Positions 17,504 through 26,054 of a stretch of 33,051 nucleotides of DNA are shown here, piece after piece (within the stretch, counting starts at the first letter, position 1; every line of letters starts with the position of its first letter). The stretch spans positions 1 through 33,051 of the forward strand of contig JAAEOP010001298.1 in NCBI GenBank assembly GCA_024223125.1. The letters run 5' to 3'. The notes under the pieces were generated by a model. The model did not search any database. It was not told where the DNA came from and saw only the letters and a program-made list of their open reading frames with translations. The DNA is from Chloroflexota bacterium. GTDB taxonomy: Bacteria; Chloroflexota; Anaerolineae; Promineifilales; Promineifilaceae. The position numbers and the translations under genes are program-made.

Positions 17504-20500
17504 TTAAGATTTGGCGACGCTATCGACATCATGTAAATAAACAAAGGCTTCCAGATCCAGCACACGGCCGACTTCTTTCACGGCCGTTTTCAATACTGAT
17601 TCGGCATCTACAGCGCTATAAACCTGTTCAGAAACTTGCCGCAAAATTTGCTCTTGTTCTGCCCGGCGTTCCGTTTCCATAAACAGGCGTGCGTTTTCTA
17701 ATGCGACCGCCACATGGTTGGCAATGCCGCCTAATAAGGCAATGTCTGATTCAGTGTAATCATGAAATTGGTAATTTTGGACGGAAATGACGCCGATATT
17801 TTGCGAACCGATTTGCAAGGGCGTAAAGAGCATCCCGGTTGGTAATTTACCTTTGTCTAGTAATATTTTGTCCATTTCTATTTGTGTTTTCCGGTATTGT
17901 TCTGGCGCAAAATTTATAACAATCGGTTCGCCGTTAGTAAAAACCTGGGTTGTTTCGTACTCTGGGTTGGCGGCTAGCGGTTCCATATCAGTTTGTCGGC
18001 CATGATCATAATAGTAGGGGAAGTCAAAATGATTGGCGGCCGCATTATATATAGCCACAAAAAAAGTATCGTTGATAATGGCACGTTGTATTTGTTCGTG
18101 AACGGCCGTGAACAACTGGTTCATTTCAAGTTGCTGCGATACAGTGCTAGCCACCTGGTTAATCACAGCTAATTCTTCGGCGCGTTGATTAAGTTCCTGG
18201 CGGGCGATTTCTGTTTCTTCAAATAAACGGGCGCGTTCTAAGGCTTCAGCCACTTGTTGTGAGATAGCGGCCAGCAGTGCTTTATCTTCGTCAGATAAAG
18301 TCTTATGGGCGTCTGGGCGCACGCCCACCCCCCCAATTTGGGAGCCGCGTATACCTATAGGCGTCATAAAAGTCTCTTCGTCAGATATATATTCAGCTAA
18401 AGTAGCCGACGACCGTTCCTCATCACCATTCTCAAAGGCATGTTCAATGATTTGTACCTCTTCCTGGTTAGCTACATATCCTTGAACAGGACGTTTCTTG
18501 GCCGCAAAAAAGGCCTGCCAGTCTTCGCCGGTAACAACCCGCTGCAACGAACTGACTTTTTCTAGCGCTGTCTGTGTTTGTTCATATTGGCGGGCATTCT
18601 GCAAAGTCACGGCAATCTGAGCCGCCAGGGTGGTGAAAACGTTCAAATCTGCTCTTGAAAAATGGTCGGCCTCATCAGATTCCACATCAAGTACCCCCAA
18701 AACCTCATCACCAATCAGCAGAGGCGTCACCAATTCGGAACGTGTTCCTGGCAGCAAGAGATGAGCCATAAAGTTGGCTTCGGCCGTAACGTCGTTGACA
18801 ATAATTCCCTGGCGATTCTGGGCAACCTGTGCCACCAGGGAGTTTTGTGTGGAGAGAGGAATACGCAGCCTCTGGCTGATCAACTGTTGTCCCATCTCAC
18901 CTGGGGCAGCTCTCAAGACCAGGTCGTTCTCTTCAAGCAGGAAAAGGGTAACTTGATGCAAACCAAAACGAGATTGGATCAGGCCAGCCACTTCTCGGAG
19001 TAATTGGCGAGGATTGTGGATGGTAGCAACGGCCATGCTGATGGACACAATTTTCTGCAAATCTTCCGCCTGTGTTTGTAGTTGGGTCAACAAATATTGT
19101 AATTCTATATAACTGCTAACACGGCGGCTTATACCGCCCATCAAGGCGCTTTCTGCGTTGCCAAAGGTGTAGTTTTTATCAGTGTAAGCAACATAAATTC
19201 GGCCGACTCGTTCCCCGCGTGCTTGTAATTCCTCAATGAAATGACGGCTTAACTCCATAGCTTCGGTCTGACCATAAACCTCAGCGCCCAGAGTAAAAGC
19301 GACAACACAAGAGTCAGGGTAGCTCATGGCCTGAGGTATACGCCCGGCAACCCATTCTAAAAATTGTGGCAAAGGCAGCCTTTCATTCGCCTTACGGCCC
19401 ATGTCATTGAGAAAATTCGACTGCCGGATACGTTCCTCCAGTTGGCGTTCCATTTGTTTCCGTTCAGTAATGTCTTCAGAAATCCCCATTAAATATCTTG
19501 GATTTCCCAATGCATCAAAAATGGGTACCTTAATTGTGTGTAACAGACGCATGCCTTGATGGGCTGTGTGTAGCGGCTCTTCGGGAATATCAACTAATTT
19601 GCCACCGGCTAATATCTCTCGATCTTTATTTGTAAGTTGGATTGCTTCTTCCTCTGGGAAGAAGTCAAAATCGTTTTTGCCAACGAGTTCTTCTTTTGAA
19701 AAGCCAGTCAATTCTGATCCAACCTTATTCCAACGGACAAAACGGAGGTCAGATGCCTCTTTTACAAAAAGCATCACCGGTAGATTTTCAATCACCGAAT
19801 CGAGAAAAGTTGTGGTGTTTTCCATCTCGGTTAAAAGGGTTGCATTATTAATTGCTACGGCTAATTGTCCGGCAAGGGCTGTAAAAGTTGGCAAATTGTC
19901 TTCACTTAAAGCATTTGCCTGGTTGCTTTGTAAGTCAATAACCCCTACAACATTGTCTTGAATAATAAGCGGCACAGCCATTTCAGACCTGGTTTCTGGC
20001 AATAATGGGTTGGGGTGGAAAATGTCGCTGTTTTCAGTGTCAGCTACAATAACGGCTTCTTTACGAGCGGCGACACGGCCGTTGATAGAGCTTCCATCAA
20101 TAAACAGCATATGCCCTTGAGCCAACAGTGATTGTCCTATTTCACCTGTACCAGCACGCAAGATGAGTTTTTCTTGGGTTTCATCGGCAAGATAAATTTG
20201 CGTGTAATATAAATTAAAGTGTTCTTGAATAAGAGTAACTGCCTTAGTTAACAGTGCATTAATATCGCGAATTTGAGAAATAGCACGACCTACCTCACCA
20301 GCCAAAGCCAGGTCTTGTGTTCGATCTTGCACCCGTTTCTCTAATGATTGGCTGAGGATATTTAGCTCTGCGTTGGCTTTTGTCAATTGTTCTTGTCGAA
20401 TTCGTTCAAGGATGGTTCTATATTGAATTTGCACCAGCAGAAAAGTAGTGGAAATGAAAAGAAGAACTACAGCGGTAGAAACAACACTAAAGCTTAGATC

Positions 20501-20995
20501 AGGAATCAGGATAGTGCAAAGAACAATAAATAAGATGTTACCGACTGTATAAATGAACATTTCGCGCAAAGATAAGATAGTACTAGCGAAAACTAGAATC
20601 GCAACAAGCCATAATAAACTATTATTAGAATAATCTCCTCCTAAGAAAAATGAACTGTAAATAAGAGCTGTTAGCGTAATAACAGCTAACACTGGCGCAT
20701 ATTTGTAATGCCTGGTGCGGCATAGACCATATTCGATAAATAAGGCTGTACAAAATACAATGAATACGATAAATAAAGCGGAGTCTTCATAGGCGGAGCC
20801 AGATATTAGCCTTTCTGGAAGGTTAATGGACGTTAGAATAGCTAAGGCCAACAGAATAGTAGCCAGGAAACGCACTTTTTGCCTTTCTGCTGAATCTGTG
20901 ACGGAGTTATGAGGTTTTGTCAAATTGCCTAAAAATTGAAAGCGATTTGATATTTTGGCAGATATTGAATTTTCATGGATGATTGGTTCTGTCAT
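17504..20995 (-). CDS. Membrane multi-GAF/PAS sensor protein without output domain
   Basis: This 1163-residue protein has about six transmembrane segments in residues 41-190 and then a coiled coil (195-230, containing QSLEKRVQDRTQDLA). The cytoplasmic modules are GAF 231-390, PAS 396-515 (FVKEASDLRFVRWN to GISEDITERK), a short divergent GAF-like region 525-635, GAF 648-803, a REGW-type module 815-930 (here GEDWQAFF), GAF 942-1108 and the half-GAF tail 1114-1154. No effector domain follows. The start is supported by GGAG eight bases before the ATG. It lies 24 bp after the 849-residue sensor gene, and the lipoprotein's ATG at 17479 comes 24 bp after its stop. Its membrane part resembles those of the 849- and 462-residue proteins in layout, so the three are probably paralogues. 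Confidence 0.9.
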   Translation of the reverse strand: MTEPIIHENSISAKISNRFQFLGNLTKPHNSVTDSAERQKVRFLATILLALAILTSINLPERLISGSAYEDSALFIVFIVFCTALFIEYGLCRTRHYKYAPVLAVITLTALIYSSFFLGGDYSNNSLLWLVAILVFASTILSLREMFIYTVGNILFIVLCTILIPDLSFSVVSTAVVLLFISTTFLLVQIQYRTILERIRQEQLTKANAELNILSQSLEKRVQDRTQDLALAGEVGRAISQIRDINALLTKAVTLIQEHFNLYYTQIYLADETQEKLILRAGTGEIGQSLLAQGHMLFIDGSSINGRVAARKEAVIVADTENSDIFHPNPLLPETRSEMAVPLIIQDNVVGVIDLQSNQANALSEDNLPTFTALAGQLAVAINNATLLTEMENTTTFLDSVIENLPVMLFVKEASDLRFVRWNKVGSELTGFSKEELVGKNDFDFFPEEEAIQLTNKDREILAGGKLVDIPEEPLHTAHQGMRLLHTIKVPIFDALGNPRYLMGISEDITERKQMERQLEERIRQSNFLNDMGRKANERLPLPQFLEWVAGRIPQAMSYPDSCVVAFTLGAEVYGQTEAMELSRHFIEELQARGERVGRIYVAYTDKNYTFGNAESALMGGISRRVSSYIELQYLLTQLQTQAEDLQKIVSISMAVATIHNPRQLLREVAGLIQSRFGLHQVTLFLLEENDLVLRAAPGEMGQQLISQRLRIPLSTQNSLVAQVAQNRQGIIVNDVTAEANFMAHLLLPGTRSELVTPLLIGDEVLGVLDVESDEADHFSRADLNVFTTLAAQIAVTLQNARQYEQTQTALEKVSSLQRVVTGEDWQAFFAAKKRPVQGYVANQEEVQIIEHAFENGDEERSSATLAEYISDEETFMTPIGIRGSQIGGVGVRPDAHKTLSDEDKALLAAISQQVAEALERARLFEETEIARQELNQRAEELAVINQVASTVSQQLEMNQLFTAVHEQIQRAIINDTFFVAIYNAAANHFDFPYYYDHGRQTDMEPLAANPEYETTQVFTNGEPIVINFAPEQYRKTQIEMDKILLDKGKLPTGMLFTPLQIGSQNIGVISVQNYQFHDYTESDIALLGGIANHVAVALENARLFMETERRAEQEQILRQVSEQVYSAVDAESVLKTAVKEVGRVLDLEAFVYLHDVDSVAKS
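17534..17656 (-). other. Conserved half-GAF tail, 1163-residue sensor
   Basis: Codons 1114-1154 carry the tail as EQILRQVSEQVYSAVDAESV, then LKTAVKEVGRVLD and the strand AFVYL. An ACGGCCGT site encodes the Thr-Ala-Val. Confidence 0.7.
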
Positions 20996-21019
20996 TTTGG
21001 TTCTCCAATCAGGGTATGA

Positions 21020-23569
21020 TTAATTTGATGTAGATGAGTCATGGCCATTGTCTCCATTCACGGATGACGCTTCGGGTTCTTGTTGGTTATCCAAGTAAAC
21101 AAATGTTTCTAGGCCAAGCTGACGATTGATTTCCTGGGCAGCTGTACGCATAATCGCCTCAGCATCAATCGCCGCATGGACGTGAGCAGTTACTTCACGC
21201 AGAATTTGTTCCTGACGGGCGCGTCCTTGTACTTGCATGAGTAAACGAATGTTATCCAGAGAGATGGCGGCGCTGCTAGCAACGGCCGTTAACAAATCCA
21301 GATGATGTTCATGATATAAATCGGCCGTTTCAAAACTTTGAATGGCAATAACTCCCAGCGCTCGCTCACCAATAATCATAGGAACCCCCAGCCATGATTG
21401 CGATTTGGCGCCAATAGCGTCAAAACCCAATTCTTCCGCCACAGGGGATATATCCCCATTAATCAGGAGGGGTTTACGGGAACGCAATATGTATTCGGTA
21501 ATACCGTTGCCGCTCTGGCGGCGAATGACAGATTGTAGTTCCCCGGCCGGCGTTTCTTCATTCGGATTGTAGAACAGGTAAATAGCTATTTCATCGGCCG
21601 CTTCGTCATATAAAGCCACATAGAGATCGATTGATTGGGGAATAAGTTGGGAACTATACTGGTAAATACTGTTTAAGATTTCTTCCAGATCATGGGCGGT
21701 GGTAAAGGCAGCCCCCATAGTGTTGAGTGTGTCTAACTCTTCACTGCGTCGTTGGGCTTCAGCCAGGGCGGTTTCAGTTTGTTGGTTAAGGCGCAGGTTT
21801 TCAATATGGGCGCTGAGACGGGCGGCCACGGCCGTTAAGAAAGCGCTGTTCTGTTCCCTTTTCATCTCAACGCCAGCGATTTCTAATCGTCCAATTGGCT
21901 CGCCTTGTATTGCTAAAGGAACCATTGACGTTTCACCTTCCGCATCAGCATCTGTTTCTGAAAAAGGCTTCACATTTACCTGATCATAAACAAAACCCGC
22001 TTCCTGATCACGTTGTTGAAAATCGTCCCAACCTTCACGAATCAGGCGATGGGTCGCTTCTTCTGCCTCTTGCCGATACCGTTCCGCTTCGTCTAGTAGA
22101 CGCAAATTTTCTAGCTGCTGGCTGATCTGATTAGCTACAGAATCAACCAATTCCAGATCATTATCAGACCAGGTTGGTATATCGGTTCCTTCAAACTCAA
22201 TGACGCCAACAGGTTCGCCAGCCAGCGTAATAGGTATACTGAGTTGACGGCCGTTGTCACTAATTTCAACCGGCGGGCCGGTAACGGCCGACACTTCATT
22301 CTCATCAAAACGAAAACCGATGCGTTCACCGTGTTCAATCCCGTCCAGATATTGTGTCCAGGCCTGACGAACATCCTGGCGAACGCGAGTCTCCAGCTCC
22401 TTTCGGACCTGGTTCGTATCTCGAATAAGACGGGCGTTTTCAATAGCTGTAGCCAGCTGCCCGGCCAAAATCTCAAAAGCAACAAGATTTTCTTCAGATA
22501 GTGCCTGCGACCGGGTGCTTTGCAAGTCAATCACCCCCACGATCTTCTCGCTAACAATCAAGGGAACTGCCATTTCCGAACGGGTATCCGGCAAGAGTGG
22601 GTTGGAACGGAAAAAGGGGCTACTTTCTGTATCGGCCACAATAACGGCTTCCCGATTGACAGCCGCCGCACCGTTAATAGAGCCGGCATTGAGCGGCAGC
22701 CGATGGCCCCGTACCAGTAATTTCTGCCCTACGTCGCCTGTGCCTGCCCGCAACAGCAACTCACTTCCTGCGGCATCAACCAGGTAAATCTGAGTGTAAT
22801 ATAAATCAAAACGAGAACGAATATTTTCTGTCGCCTGTCGCAGCAATTCTTCCAGATTGTAAACGCGGGATAAATTGCGCCCTACTTCGGCCGCCAATTC
22901 CAGGTCTCGGGTTCGGTCAGCAACACGTTCCTCAAGAAGTTTACTCGCTTCTTGCAAAGCTACATTTGCTGTTTGTGCTTTTTGAATGGCCGCACCCAAT
23001 TCCTTCATAAACAGATACAAAACAACCGCTGTAATTGTGAACCCAAATGACAGGGTAATATAATCAACTGTCGCCGACCCTTCTCCTGCAGCGGACGTAA
23101 GGAGTGCACCCCGGTTTTCTGCGGCGAGGGCCAAACCACCGGCGCCAATTGAGAAAATCAGGGTAATAAAAATACCTCGCGAATCGAGAAATAATCCGGC
23201 CAGAAAAACGGTGAGAAAATAGAAAGCAAAAGCGGTTGAACCAATGCCGCCATTGACAAACATAGAGGCTGTATGCCCCAGCCATAACAGCCCTACAAAC
23301 ACATAACTGGCTGCTCGCACACGTCCCAGCCGCATGAGAATCTGGCCTAGAATATTGGCTGTCAAAAACGGGACCACCCGAATGGCAAATGTAAAGATTA
23401 TGGTATCTGAACTTGCTTTACTTGCAAATAAGGAAAGTCCAGTTATGAAACCCAGTATGACCAAACCTAAATAAACCCAGGTGACAGTATTTAACAGGTT
23501 AGCTGTCCGGTTATCTGCCTCGTCAGCAAAGGTTGGTGCGGCGAAGAATTTTTTCAGTTGATCAATCAT
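21020..23569 (-). CDS. Membrane multi-GAF sensor protein without output domain
   Basis: This 849-residue protein has six predicted transmembrane helices at about 28-48, 56-76, 85-105, 111-128, 133-150 and 166-187. A coiled linker (VALQEASKLLEERVADRTRD) follows, then GAF 222-382, two consecutive short REGW-type modules (398-492 with RQAWTQYL, and 508-596 with IREGWDDF), GAF 612-778 and the half-GAF tail 786-826. The final ~20 residues are acidic and Ser/Asn-rich. There is no kinase or other output domain. The ATG has GAGGGA about eight bases upstream, and the previous gene stops 25 bp before it. The membrane part aligns by eye with that of the 462-residue protein (LLNTVTWVYLG against LLNVILWMLIA, and GGIG with FLAGLFL against GGIR with LLAGLTL). 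A membrane-associated sensing role is inferred; the ligand is unknown. Confidence 0.9.
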   Translation of the reverse strand: MIDQLKKFFAAPTFADEADNRTANLLNTVTWVYLGLVILGFITGLSLFASKASSDTIIFTFAIRVVPFLTANILGQILMRLGRVRAASYVFVGLLWLGHTASMFVNGGIGSTAFAFYFLTVFLAGLFLDSRGIFITLIFSIGAGGLALAAENRGALLTSAAGEGSATVDYITLSFGFTITAVVLYLFMKELGAAIQKAQTANVALQEASKLLEERVADRTRDLELAAEVGRNLSRVYNLEELLRQATENIRSRFDLYYTQIYLVDAAGSELLLRAGTGDVGQKLLVRGHRLPLNAGSINGAAAVNREAVIVADTESSPFFRSNPLLPDTRSEMAVPLIVSEKIVGVIDLQSTRSQALSEENLVAFEILAGQLATAIENARLIRDTNQVRKELETRVRQDVRQAWTQYLDGIEHGERIGFRFDENEVSAVTGPPVEISDNGRQLSIPITLAGEPVGVIEFEGTDIPTWSDNDLELVDSVANQISQQLENLRLLDEAERYRQEAEEATHRLIREGWDDFQQRDQEAGFVYDQVNVKPFSETDADAEGETSMVPLAIQGEPIGRLEIAGVEMKREQNSAFLTAVAARLSAHIENLRLNQQTETALAEAQRRSEELDTLNTMGAAFTTAHDLEEILNSIYQYSSQLIPQSIDLYVALYDEAADEIAIYLFYNPNEETPAGELQSVIRRQSGNGITEYILRSRKPLLINGDISPVAEELGFDAIGAKSQSWLGVPMIIGERALGVIAIQSFETADLYHEHHLDLLTAVASSAAISLDNIRLLMQVQGRARQEQILREVTAHVHAAIDAEAIMRTAAQEINRQLGLETFVYLDNQQEPEASSVNGDNGHDSSTSN
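21092..21214 (-). other. Conserved half-GAF tail, 849-residue sensor
   Basis: Codons 786-826 carry the tail as REQ-ILREVTAHVHAAIDAEAI, then MRTAAQEINRQLG and the strand ETFVYL. Confidence 0.7.
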
Positions 23570-23594
23570 AGCTTTTCCCTCAATTCATTCTCCA

Positions 23595-26054
23595 TTATGC
23601 TCCATGGCCGTTACCCTCTGTTGCCCGACTTGGGTTCACCAACTCAATCCGGTTTTTTTGACCACCTAGAGCACGCCCCAACTCCTCTGTCGCAATTTTC
23701 AACACAGCATCAACTGATGTCGCTTTCAGAATCCTCTGATTGATTGCATTGAGCGTTGCTTCCCGTTCCGCCTGTTTTCTGGCTCTGTCAAATGATTGGG
23801 CATTTTGAAGAGCAATAGCTACCTGATATGAAATAGCTTGTAATAATTGTACGTCTTCGTCTGTCAGACCACCGGTTACATCATGCTGCACATCCAGCAC
23901 CCCCAACACCTGTTCGCCAATGGCAATGGGAACTGCAATTTCTGCTTTCGTGTCGGGCAGCAGCGGGTTCGATTTCCAATCCGGTGACTGCGAAACATCA
24001 GGAATAAACACAGGTTTATTGTGGAGCGCTGCCTGACCAACCAAACCCTGACCGGCCGGCAAGGTATGTTTGCGACTCAACATGATCTGGCCCGCTTCTC
24101 CGGTACCACCAACTATTTCCAGGAAATGACGATCTTCACTAAAAAGAAAAATATGGGCATGGTAATAACTAAATGCTGTACGCACCTGTTCTACCACTTC
24201 AATAACCAGTTCACTGGGGTCTAAGATGGTGGATAGACTGCGACTGACTTCAACACTGGCTGTCAGAGCACGGGTACGTTCATCAACCCGCTGCTCTAAT
24301 CCTTCAATAGATCCTTGAAGTTGGTTGGTCATCTGGTTAAAGGTAATAGCTAAAGTACCAATTTCATCGGTTGTTTCTACGGGTGCACGAGCAGCAAGGT
24401 CTCCTTCTGAAACACGCACGGCCGTATCTGTCAGGCGGATGATGGGTCGTGTTAACAATTGGGCAACTACAGCGGCCGTAATAGTAACAATAATAATAAT
24501 GATGGAACCCAGGAAAATATTAGTCTGCTGCTGATCCTTCACAGACTTTAGGGCCTCACTTTCTGATTGGAAAGCCACAATTTGCCAGCCGAGGTTGTCA
24601 ATACGCGGTTCATGAGACAATGTGTTCACAGGTTGCTGCGTAATAAAGTTGTCGGTTCCATGAATTTGATCAATCGTATAGGTTTCACCAGAAATGCCCA
24701 GGTCGGAGAGAATATTGATTTCATCCGTTTCCACTGGAATCAGTTCATATTTACTGTTGCCGGTCGCCTCATCCTCAAAGCGGTGCAGTTCAATGTTGTC
24801 GCTTACCAAAAGCTCTACTTCGCCAGATTCGCCAAATTGGGCCTGGTCTAGCACGTTAGTCAGAGCCGCATCTATATTGTAGGTGGAGTGCAATACACCA
24901 GCAAAGACATTGCGTCCAGAAGAAGTTGTCGCTCTTACAGGTACGGCAACGTCTATAAGAATGTTGTCTGTTTCCAGATCATAGTTGGGTTCACCCACAA
25001 ATTTGGAACCAAACCCATTTAAGTAGGTATCTTGCCACCATTGTTCGCCACCGTAATAAAAGTCATCTACCCTGGTTGTAGAAGCTACCAAAGCGCCATA
25101 TTGATCGGTTAAAATCATTTGGGTATGGTCGGGAAAGGAACGGCGGAAATTGACCAGTTCGTTTGAGGTTGAATTATTTAGAATGCTAAAAACAATACGG
25201 TCTGTTGAACTGGCATTGTGCCACTCATCCTCAAGTTGTTGAATGGTCGCCTGAATTTCCTCTTCCGACGCGCCCTCGCCGTAAGTGTTGTTGTGGGCTT
25301 CTACGGCATCGGTAACAGCCCGGTTAAGCCCCAGCGCTTCTAAAATACCCACTTGACGCGATAGTAATTCGCCAATAGCTAAAGCCTGGGCATTGGCCAC
25401 GTTGTGAATGTTGTCTCCCACCTCTGCTACTAGCGCTGTGCGGGTAGTTACAGTCACAATAAATGTGACGCTCACAACGGCGACAACGGCGACAATAACC
25501 GTTGTCGAAATCAACTTGCTGCGTAAACTAAAATTGGTAAATTGACGTAAAATAAAAAAGCCGTATATGATCACAATACCAATAACGATATAGTTTATGA
25601 TTTGGGGATTAGACAGTTCAAAACGTCCAGGAGGGCCAAACAAATCAATGAATATTGTCATTTCAGCAACAATGACGAGAACTATAATCCAACGCACAGC
25701 CAGGTGTTGCGGCCGGGTTAATAAAACCAGACCACTCCCCATAGCTATCCCGATTATAGCTAAATAAATACCTGGCCCCTCCACTAATAAGGCCAGCGAG
25801 AGCACTAAAATCATTAGCGTACCCAAGAACAGGCGCGTGCCATAGATGTACCGGCCGCGAAAGTTCAAAATGGCGGCAACGGTGATAATAATGGCTGCCA
25901 CAGCTACAAGACTCGGTCCAACATACTGATTACTGGTAAAAAACCTGACAACGCTAATAATAATGGCAACAACGGCCGAAATGGCGCCGATAACTTTTGC
26001 ATTTCGTTCATACAGATTCAAGTCTTCAATCACATCGGGGGTTGAATTTCTCAT
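23595..26054 (-). CDS. Membrane dCache/HAMP/GAF sensor protein without output domain
   Basis: This 819-residue protein begins with about six hydrophobic helices (20-169) and a seventh transmembrane segment at 180-202. A roughly 310-residue extracytoplasmic region (203-512) has features of a double-Cache ligand-binding domain, including LTDQYGALVAST, GGEQWWQDTY and NILIDVAVPVR. Another transmembrane segment (513-533), HAMP (534-588), a coiled coil, GAF 600-757 and the half-GAF tail 764-806 follow. Chemoreceptors and histidine kinases share the Cache-TM-HAMP layout, but neither a methyl-accepting domain nor a kinase is present. The start overlaps the preceding stop in ATGA, and a GAGGAAGC element lies directly upstream. 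The coiled-coil and GAF segment (EGLEQRVDERTRALTAS) is very like that of the 1443-residue protein, so the two are probable paralogues. Confidence 0.9.
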   Translation of the reverse strand: MRNSTPDVIEDLNLYERNAKVIGAISAVVAIIISVVRFFTSNQYVGPSLVAVAAIIITVAAILNFRGRYIYGTRLFLGTLMILVLSLALLVEGPGIYLAIIGIAMGSGLVLLTRPQHLAVRWIIVLVIVAEMTIFIDLFGPPGRFELSNPQIINYIVIGIVIIYGFFILRQFTNFSLRSKLISTTVIVAVVAVVSVTFIVTVTTRTALVAEVGDNIHNVANAQALAIGELLSRQVGILEALGLNRAVTDAVEAHNNTYGEGASEEEIQATIQQLEDEWHNASSTDRIVFSILNNSTSNELVNFRRSFPDHTQMILTDQYGALVASTTRVDDFYYGGEQWWQDTYLNGFGSKFVGEPNYDLETDNILIDVAVPVRATTSSGRNVFAGVLHSTYNIDAALTNVLDQAQFGESGEVELLVSDNIELHRFEDEATGNSKYELIPVETDEINILSDLGISGETYTIDQIHGTDNFITQQPVNTLSHEPRIDNLGWQIVAFQSESEALKSVKDQQQTNIFLGSIIIIIVTITAAVVAQLLTRPIIRLTDTAVRVSEGDLAARAPVETTDEIGTLAITFNQMTNQLQGSIEGLEQRVDERTRALTASVEVSRSLSTILDPSELVIEVVEQVRTAFSYYHAHIFLFSEDRHFLEIVGGTGEAGQIMLSRKHTLPAGQGLVGQAALHNKPVFIPDVSQSPDWKSNPLLPDTKAEIAVPIAIGEQVLGVLDVQHDVTGGLTDEDVQLLQAISYQVAIALQNAQSFDRARKQAEREATLNAINQRILKATSVDAVLKIATEELGRALGGQKNRIELVNPSRATEGNGHGA
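23637..23765 (-). other. Conserved half-GAF tail, 819-residue sensor
   Basis: Codons 764-806 carry the same tail: EATLNAINQRILKATSVDAV, then LKIATEELGRALG and the strand NRIELV. The protein ends 13 residues later. Confidence 0.75.
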
